From Tribonema minus (taxonomy: Eukaryota > Sar > Xanthophyceae > Tribonematales > Tribonemataceae), in contig JAFCMP010000162.1 in assembly GCA_017506865.1 (NCBI GenBank), positions 1 to 64,000 of the forward strand: a stretch of 64,000 nt of DNA, read 5' to 3'. Every line of letters begins with the position of its first letter. Position 1 is the first letter of the stretch. The position numbers were made by a program, and so were the translations under genes. The notes under the pieces were generated by a model, which saw nothing but the letters and a program-made list of their open reading frames with translations, was not told where the DNA came from and made no database searches. This document shows, one piece after another, positions 45,045 to 54,000 of this stretch.

Positions 45045-48000
45045 GCGGCCCACCATGCCGGCACTCGGCGCGAAGCTGCGCATGCTCAGGTGGGTAACGC
45101 CGCCACGTTTAGGGTTAGGGTTAGGGTTGGGTTTAGGGTTAGGGTTAGCGAGCAGCAGCGGCGGCGGCGGCAGCAGCGGCGGCGGCGGCAGCAGCGGCGG
45201 CGGCGGCGGCGGCGGCAGCAGCGGCGCGCGGCCCACCATGGCAGCGCTCAGCGCAAAGCTGCGTATGCTCAGGCGGGTGGCGCCGAGCCGCGTAGGGTTA
45301 GGGTTAGAGTTAGCGGCAACGCCGACGCGCCTCCCTCGCTCAGGGGTGTGTGCAATGCTAGAGCACGTCATGATGAGCGACGCGAGCAGCAGCGTCGGCG
45401 GCGGCACCGGCGCGCGGCCCGCCGTGATGGTGATATGCGCGAAGCTGCAAATGCTTAGGTGGGTAGCGCCGCCACGGTTAGGGTCAGGGTTAGGGTTGGG
45501 TTTAGGGTTAGGGTTAGCGAGCAGCAGCGGCGGCGGCGGCAGCAGCGGCGGCGGCGGCAGCAGCGGCGGCGCGCGGCCCGCTGTGACGGCGCTCTGCGCG
45601 AAGCTGCGGATGCTCAAGTGGGTAGCGCGCAGCCACGTTTAAGGTTAGGGTTAGGGTTGGATTTAGGGTTAAGGTTAGCGAGCAGCAGCGGCGGCGGCGG
45701 CAGCGGCGGCGGCGGCGGCAGCAGCGGTGCGCGGCCCGTCATGGCGGCACTTGGCGCGAAGCTGCGCATGCTGAGGTAGGTCATCTGGTGTGCCTCCACC
45801 GCCGGCGGGCGTTGTGATCGTGTGCTGGTGTGACAATGAGCTGTCTGGGACGGCGCTGAGCTGCTCGCGCGCCGAAACGCGCACGCAAGCGGGGTTAGGG
45901 TTGAAGTTAAGGTGCCCGCCATGGCGGCGCTCGGCGCGAAGCTGCGCATGCTGAGGCAAACGCTGAGGTGTGTACTTGTAGGTGATGTTGTCTGCCTGAG
46001 TCTACCATCGGCGGGCATTGTGAATGTGTGCTGGTGAGGTGGTGAGCTGCGTGGGACGGCGCTGAGCTGCTCGCGCCAAAACGCATTCGCGAATAGGGTT
46101 AGGGGTAGGGTTAGGGTTAGGGTTAGGTGTGTCATGTGGTGCGACGCAGGGACGTCAGCAGCGGCGGCGGCGGCGGCGGCAGCGGTGGCGGCGGCGGCAG
46201 CGGCAGCGGCGGCAGCGGCTGCGGCGGCAGCAGGCCTCAGCTGGTCACCGTGCAAGCTGCTGCAGCATCAGGTGCGCAAGTTGCAAACAGGGGAACCTGA
46301 AGTTGAACTTGACACCCAAATGGCATCTCTGTGCTGGCGAAGGCGACTGATCTGGCAGACGCAGAGAGAAGAGGAAGAACTTGATGCACGATCGCTCACG
46401 TCATCGGCTCGCTCGTGAGGCGTGTTCGAAACTAACCCTAACCCTAACCCTAAGTCCGTGACGGCGCATGGTGAGTCAGGGTTTGAGGTAAGTTTCAGGG
46501 TCGGGGTTAGCGTTAGGACGTAGAGGTTGAGCGCTGCGGTGCTACGGCGTACTGCCAACCCTACCCTACCCCTTACCCTAACCCTCTCAAGCTGCAGCAC
46601 CATGAAGACGTCCATGCACTGCTCCATGCTAAAACTGTCGCAAATGTGAACCTGGTCCATCGGACAAGGCGGTACCCATCGATATGGACGCTTCGCTCAC
46701 GCGATCTGTACTCGTGTCTGTCAACTGTGTTGAACACTTGCGCGCCGTAGTGCCTGCTTCTTGAAGTAGGCTTTGCATACTACGACTCAGAGGTGTCATG
46801 CCAACTTCTGAGTATCATTATCAACAGCATACACACGCACCCCACGCCCTCCATGGCGTTGTGGTGGCACGCCATACCGCTAATCCTGACCTAACCCTAA
46901 ACCTAACCTAACCCTAACCCTAACCCTCTTATGCACAGCCCCATGAAGACGCCCATGCACCGCTCCATGCTGGAGGAGTCATGGCTGCTGGAAGACAGCG
47001 CAGCAGTGCTCAACGATGGCGACGACGAGCACAGCACGCCGATGGGTGAGTCACTCATTGAAGCATTGGTCCTGGCATTCATGTCTGTACTCCATCACGC
47101 TGACTCAACTGCATGAACTTAACGAGGCAGCACAGCAGCCCTCGATGATGGCGATGGTGGCAGCGAGCACGGCACGCCGATGGGTGAGTCACGCGTTGCA
47201 GTTTGGCTTCTGGCTTCCAGATGTACACATTATTCATCAGTACTTAACGACAACGCGGGCGCGCTCGATGATCACAGCGTCGGCGAGCACGGCACGCCAA
47301 TGGGGAAGTCACACGTTGCAGTTTTTCTCCTGACTCCCACTGCGAACTTTGTTTACATCTTTTGGAGTTTACGACATAACGACGGTGGCGACGCCACGGG
47401 GCATGGCACGCCAGTTGGTGACTCAGACGTGGCAGTTCAATGCTAGCAACGTTTACATCAAAAGTGCATCAGCGTTTGAAGTTTCTGACACGGGTAACCT
47501 AACCCTAACTCCAACCCTAACCCTTAGTACCGGTTGTAGACCACTACTCAGAAAATTCGTGGGTAGCTGCAGGATCGCTGCCGTGAAGCCCATGTTAATG
47601 ATGCTGCAGCTTGAATTTGTACATATTGTGTCACTCTCCAGTCCCTGGTTCCTTGTTTGATGCTCAAATGCTCTCAATTCATGAAAGCGGACATGGCGGC
47701 TTGACTAGTACTAACTTCTACTTTGACGATGCAGTGCAGTCTTGGAGATGACAGTGAGAAGTGGACTGTTCATCTGCATGTACTGAGATGCAATGTGCTG
47801 CTACTGCTTCAAGTATCACAACTTGTACCTGTAGTTGAAGCACTAGAAGCATCACAGGCAGCAAAAGACACAGCATCGAACCCGGCAAACGCACTTGAAG
47901 CGGGTCACCCAAAACGCAAATCTGACAAGTGCTTGTGCCTGTTCCGATGCCTGTCGGCGATGGCAGAGTTGAGCACTGGTGCTGGTGCTGCGCCCCCAGT

Positions 48001-51000
48001 CCTGCTGAAACGACCACTGTTTCTGTCATGTGTTTCAATGAGCTCAGAGCTGTCACCACACCAATGCTCACAGCTGCTGATGCTGCTGACTTGAGCACTG
48101 ATGCGCGTTGCACTCGCTGGCAGCTGTTCTAGCGCGCGATTGCGCTGCGTGAGCGCTGCCACGGCGATGACCGCTGCTGCTGCTGACATGACGGTCTCAC
48201 TTTGTGGCTGTTATACATAACTGTCGTGTAACTGTTGCAGCAGGGGAGTGTAGCGCTGTGGCCGCCACGCCGAGCGCTGCTTGAGTACTGCTGCTGCCAT
48301 GTTTTCGACTGTGGACTTTTGTAACTGTTATAACTGTTGTGTAACTATTGCAGCAAGCGAGTTGAGCGCTGTGGCTGCCACGCTGAGCGCTGCCATCGCG
48401 TTTCGCTCGCCGCTGACGCTGACTTTGTAATTGTATAACTGTCGTGTAACTGTCGCGGCAGGCGAGTTGAGCGCTGTGGCTGCAACGCCGAGCGCTGCCA
48501 CCATGTTTCGGTCGCCGCTGGCAGCGCCTGGACTGGCCCCCACACCGGGCAGTGAAGCTCATGCAGGTGAGTCACATGTTAAATTTGAAGTTGAATTTTG
48601 AAGCTTGAGGTTTGTATAGCTTGCTGCCCAGCAGACATTGCTGATTTGTGGGTTTCAACCCCCGAGTAGAGCTGCTGAGGTGACTTGTCAAATGCGAGTC
48701 GATTTGATACCGAGTAAAATCCCTCTGGCAAGTACACCGAGTCATGATCAATGCGGTTCAGCACGAAGCGAGTCGATTTTTACTCGGCCTCCCGAGTAAT
48801 TCACCAGCACCTGCTAGGCGAGTCATGACTGATTTTTTTGGCGAGTGTGATGCAGCTACTGCGGTTAGGGTTAGGGTTAGGGTTAGGGTTAGACCCCATT
48901 TTCAAACTGATTGTTTCTGTTGCTTGCAGTTTGATTATTGATGAGGTGCGCTCAAGGAGGAAACTCGCGCTGCAGATGGATGTTGATGCATTTGTCACAT
49001 TTTCTTCCCCCTCAGTGTTCCCCTGTGCAACTGCCAAGAGTGTCAGATTGGACGGTGCGTGCATACCGTGCGCCGCACACTGCCTGCACCCTCCATCAGA
49101 GACATGTCCACCATGAGACGCACGCAGCACACCGAGAGATTATAGCTCACCACCGTGCCAGAGCCGGACAACCAAGGGACCCAAAGGAGACGCAAGACTC
49201 GTGGCTAGTGCATGTGTTGCTAGAAGAAGTGGTCATATATACTTCAAGCATATAGACTTGAAGTGTATACTTCTATGTGGAACCAGGAGGCAAACGCGAA
49301 AAGTCACGTCAGCGCCCAACAGGACTCCACCAACCTCCACGTGAGCCGAGCTGCGCGCTGTCAACACAATGCCGCCATCACTGTCACTCATTCTCACCGC
49401 TCTGTGCGCGCACGCGCTTGCACGCTGCGCCGCCGCGCGCGACCCTAACCCTAGCCCTAACCCTAATCCTAAATGCACGCTGCGCCGCCGCGCGTGACAG
49501 GCGAGGTGCGCCTGGACATGATGGGCAGCGGCACGCCGGGCTCCAAGCTGAGCGATGCCACGGGGTATGTATCGCCGAGGGTAGGTATGCCCGTGCCGCA
49601 CAGCCTGCGCTACGGCCCTCCAGAGGCGGCGGCGGCGGCGGCGGCGCAGCACGTGAGTACGCTCGGCGGCGTTTGGTGTGTTGAGGCGCGTGGTGCCGAG
49701 CGTTGTGGTGTGCTACACATCGAGAACATTCCTCGGCACCTGTGCTTGAGGCGCGAGCTGTCTGGGGGCGTTTGATACTTCAAGTACTTGAAGTCAAGGT
49801 CATTAGCCGGGAGCGCACTGTGCAGAACTGCACCAAACCATGTGATTGTGCGGTTTGGCATGCCGCGGTCCGAGCTGAGCGATGCCATGGGGTATGTATC
49901 GCCAAGGGTAGGTATGCCCGTACCGCACAGCCTGCGCTATGGCCCTCCCGAGGCAGCGGCGGCGCAGCGTGTGAGTACCGTAGGTGTTGCAACGTAGAGA
50001 GCTGTTGCTCTATGCCGTAGGCGATGACGATTAAAAAAGTGACAGTTGGCCGGGGGCGCCAAAAACACAGTTTGAAAAATCCCGAGCTAGCCAGTACACA
50101 GTGCTAGGTGTACTGTTTATGATGGCAATAAAGCCCCCTACATGGTTTAGGGTAGGGGATGGTGATCAAGGGAGGGGTTGAAGGGACATGTCATAGGCAC
50201 TGCCGTAGGCAGAAAACAAACGCCAAGACGGGGGGTACATGGAATAAGCCCCCCCCCCCCCCAATGTGTAAACATGCACACAGTGCCCATCATGTAGGCA
50301 CATGGCGTCTGGTGCTGATGCGTGTGGTGCTGAGCGCTGTAGTCTGTTGTTAAGAGCGTGCTGGCATGTGTGCTTGAGTCACGAGCCGAGGTCCAGGCGT
50401 TGTATACTTCATGTACTTGAAGTTCATGTTTTGTGCGATTTTTTTCTTTGCTGAAACCGCACCGTGCAGAACCGCGCATGACCGTGCTTAGGAGCGTGCA
50501 GTTTGTTATCTGCGCTTGATGCAGAGTGTATTGGTTCTTGTAATTGTTCATTGATGGGCCGCAAGCACTCATTAATCCATTCGGTCATTCATGAGGTGAA
50601 TGACTGAAGACACTTTGTCTTTGTCCACACACCGGCACCGCGCGCAAACCTGTACCACAGCGAGGATGAGCTTCACCCAGAATTGAAGCCCATCTCACTT
50701 GCGCGCGTTCATTCCCAAAATGCGTCCACACACTGCACACGTCTTGATTTTGCCCGCCCGAAGTCACAGTCCCTCTCAGTCGTGCGCGTTCATTCATGGG
50801 GCGCATTCATTCATGACTTGTGTTCATTCATTACCATGTGTTGCTGCAGATCACGAACGCGCCCGCGCGCGGCGCGTTCATTCATGAAGTGCACTTATTC
50901 ATGCAGTGCGTTCATTCGTGACCATGTGTCGCCGTGGACCACGCAGGCGCCCGCGTTCATTCATGGAGTGCACTCATTCATGCAGTGCGTGCATTCATGA

Positions 51001-54000
51001 CCATGTGCCGTGGATCACAAGGGCGCCCGCGCGCGGCGCGCTCATTCATGAAGCGCATTCATTCATGAACTGCGTGTGTTGCCGTGAATTGCGCAGGCGC
51101 CAGCGCACGGTTCGCCTCTCATGCGCGGCGAATACGCGCACCGCGGCGGCGCTGATGCATCGATGCTCAGCGCAAGTCCGTCCACGCCCGGTGGCGCTAT
51201 GCGGTGAGCAGACCACGCTTGCGTAACCATGTAGCAATTGAATTAAAAGATATGGTATGTTTTGGACTATACACGAAAGAGTTGAAGACTCCGTAGATAC
51301 TTTACTAGGAAAAAAGCCTAAGTCGCAGACATGAACTATTACGAATGATGGACACATCAACAATTGGAACTTGGAATCCTACTTTTGAATTGTTGAGGTT
51401 TGGGAGCCTCCTTAGGGTTAGAGTTAGGGGTTAGATTTAGTATTCGTCCACCTGAATTCAGCATGCCTCATCGCGCACTCGGTGGGCTACTACTGAATAC
51501 ATGCACATACATGTAGTCCCAGCCAGTACATGGTTATGAGTGGTGCTGATTGCTAAGCTTCGAGGAATAAAGCGAACCACATGCATATTTATGCGTGCTC
51601 TCTTTAGAACCATGCTTCCGACCACCTCTTCACCAGTGCTCGAACCATGAATGTCCGTAGCGTCCTGTTGAGTCGTGACAAAGTCAATCGCGCATATACC
51701 TATGATGCCAGTTTGCAAATCACTTCATCTGTGCTCACATTTGACGTGGCCTGCTATGGCGCTGCACACGCTGCAGCAGGCGTGGGGCAAGCACGTCTAC
51801 CTACCTACCTATGAACGGTTTGATGCCAGCGATTAATCCAATCAGTGCTCAAACCAACTCTGATCTGTTGCACCGGGCCCCGTCGTGTTGACGCGCACAG
51901 CACCTACATAGAGTCTCCCAGAGGAGCAAACACGTACAAGTATACCTAGCCATGTGGATGGCAGGCCAGATTGCGAATGATCCGTGGCCTGTTGCGTACC
52001 TATGTACCCATGCGTGTTTGCAACATAACAACATATATACATATGCTCATACCAACCCTGTTGCATCGGTCCAATCGTGTTGATATGCACTGCAGCACGT
52101 CTGTACAGCCATGAAGGCTCCCGGTGGAGCAAGAACGTTTACCTACTTGCCCATGTGCGGTTGGATGCCAGATTGCAACTGATCCGTGGCCTGATGCGAT
52201 CCATGCGCATTTTCCATTTTTTCGGCAAATGACCTCATCACTGCTCACACCAATCAAATCAACTGCATGTTGCATCGGTCCTGTCGTGTTGACACTGCAG
52301 CATGTCTCAGCAGTCGTGGAGCGGCCACGCCGAGTGATCTATGGCCTGCTGCATACCTACCAACGCATGTGATTTTTGTTTGCAAATGACCTCTTTAATG
52401 GTCACACCAACCCTGTTGCGTTGGTCACGCTGTGTTGATGCGTGCTGCAGCATGTCTCAGCAGGCATGGAGCGGCCACGACGAGGAGGATGACGTCAACG
52501 TGACGCCCACCATGCAGTCGCCCTGTAAGGTACGATGTGCGGCACACACGACTATCAGCTGCGCAAGCCTGTTGTGCAAGATGACATGGATATGCTGACT
52601 GGTCAGCGTGAAGAGCATGACCGTCAGCTGCGCAAGCGTTTGTGACATGATAACATCTTAGGGTTAGGGTTAGGGCTAACCCTAACCCTAAAGTTGATAA
52701 GTGATCATCCCGCCATGCAGTCACCCTGTAAGGTACGGTACGCGCAGGCGCCACTGTGCATGCATGACTGTCAGCTGCGCAAGCCTGTTGTGACAAAATG
52801 ACAAGGCATGCGCTGGACTGACGGATCACGGCTCACATACAGCACAATGTCAGAATACGACCACCATGAATTGCCATGAACGATGAGGAGCACACTGGCT
52901 TTTTAGGAGCGTTACATTGTTCTGAGATGATGACATAGATGAGCTATATCTGAAATCAATGCCGGTGAGGACAGTGTCATTGTGTGTTCGCCTGTGACTG
53001 CATCTTCTGCAACTGCAACTGGGCGGTGCGCACTGGCCGCTGTGCAATCACAACGGCGACAGTGACGCGCGTATCAGATTTTCCCCTGTCGGAGCAGTTG
53101 ATGCACACACACGTGCTCACAGTCAGCTACGCAATCAATTCTTGGATGCAAGTTCAGGTACCTGTGAGTGAAGGCAGCCGTGTTGTGATGTAAGGAGGGA
53201 AACAGTTGTATGGAATAGAATGCCAAGTTTCGCTTTGCGTGGAGACTTAATGAAGCAGCAGCGTAGAGCTATCACTTGTGGATTGGCACAGGCCAACAGC
53301 ACGAGACAGGCAGCGGCAGCAGAGCCCTGCCAGGTAGGCAACGCAGAGAGCACGTTTTTGTCACTATATGCACCTACCAAACTTCAAGATGGGCATGCTC
53401 ACGCCGCGAGTGCGCAATTAAGATCACGGTGCGTCCGCGCAACAAAAGATGCGGTTGTGCCAGCTTCCAGTCGCGGCTGAGTACGCTCTACAAAGACTGC
53501 CACCGAAGAGCGCAAGCACCTGCTGCCATGCGTGCCAGCAACGCACTTCAACTCGTTCTGCATGTGGCGGCCATTTGATGCATGTCATCGCGATGGGCCT
53601 CTAAGACTCCACTAGCGCTGCAACCGACAATGATTGTGTGCTTGTTGTGACGTATTACGCTCACTACCAGATGCTCGATCCTTGCCATACGGGGCGCCGC
53701 ATGTACCCCTCGCGATAGTGCCGCCCTACGGCAAGCGAAATGCCCCGTGCTCCTCTCTCTCAACCAAAGTGGTCACCAATGTACTCACGCGGATTCTGCG
53801 CTCGCTGTTCTGCGCAGGTCGAACTGATGGCTGCGCTGCAGCAACGCCCCCTTGACGCCGCACCAACTTCAGCATATCCAACTTCAACTGCACCACCCGC
53901 CGCGGTACGTGCATCGCCCCCACCGCCGCCGCCAGCGATGTCGTCGTCAGCGGCCTCAACTTCAAGATCAACTTCACCATCAGCAGCCGCAACTTCAACG

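Noticed and set aside
44763..45617. 284-codon minus-strand open frame, Pro/Leu-rich
   Set aside because: It is the antisense of the Gly/Ser-rich exon 8 and its echoes; repeats without stops on one strand keep the other strand open too.
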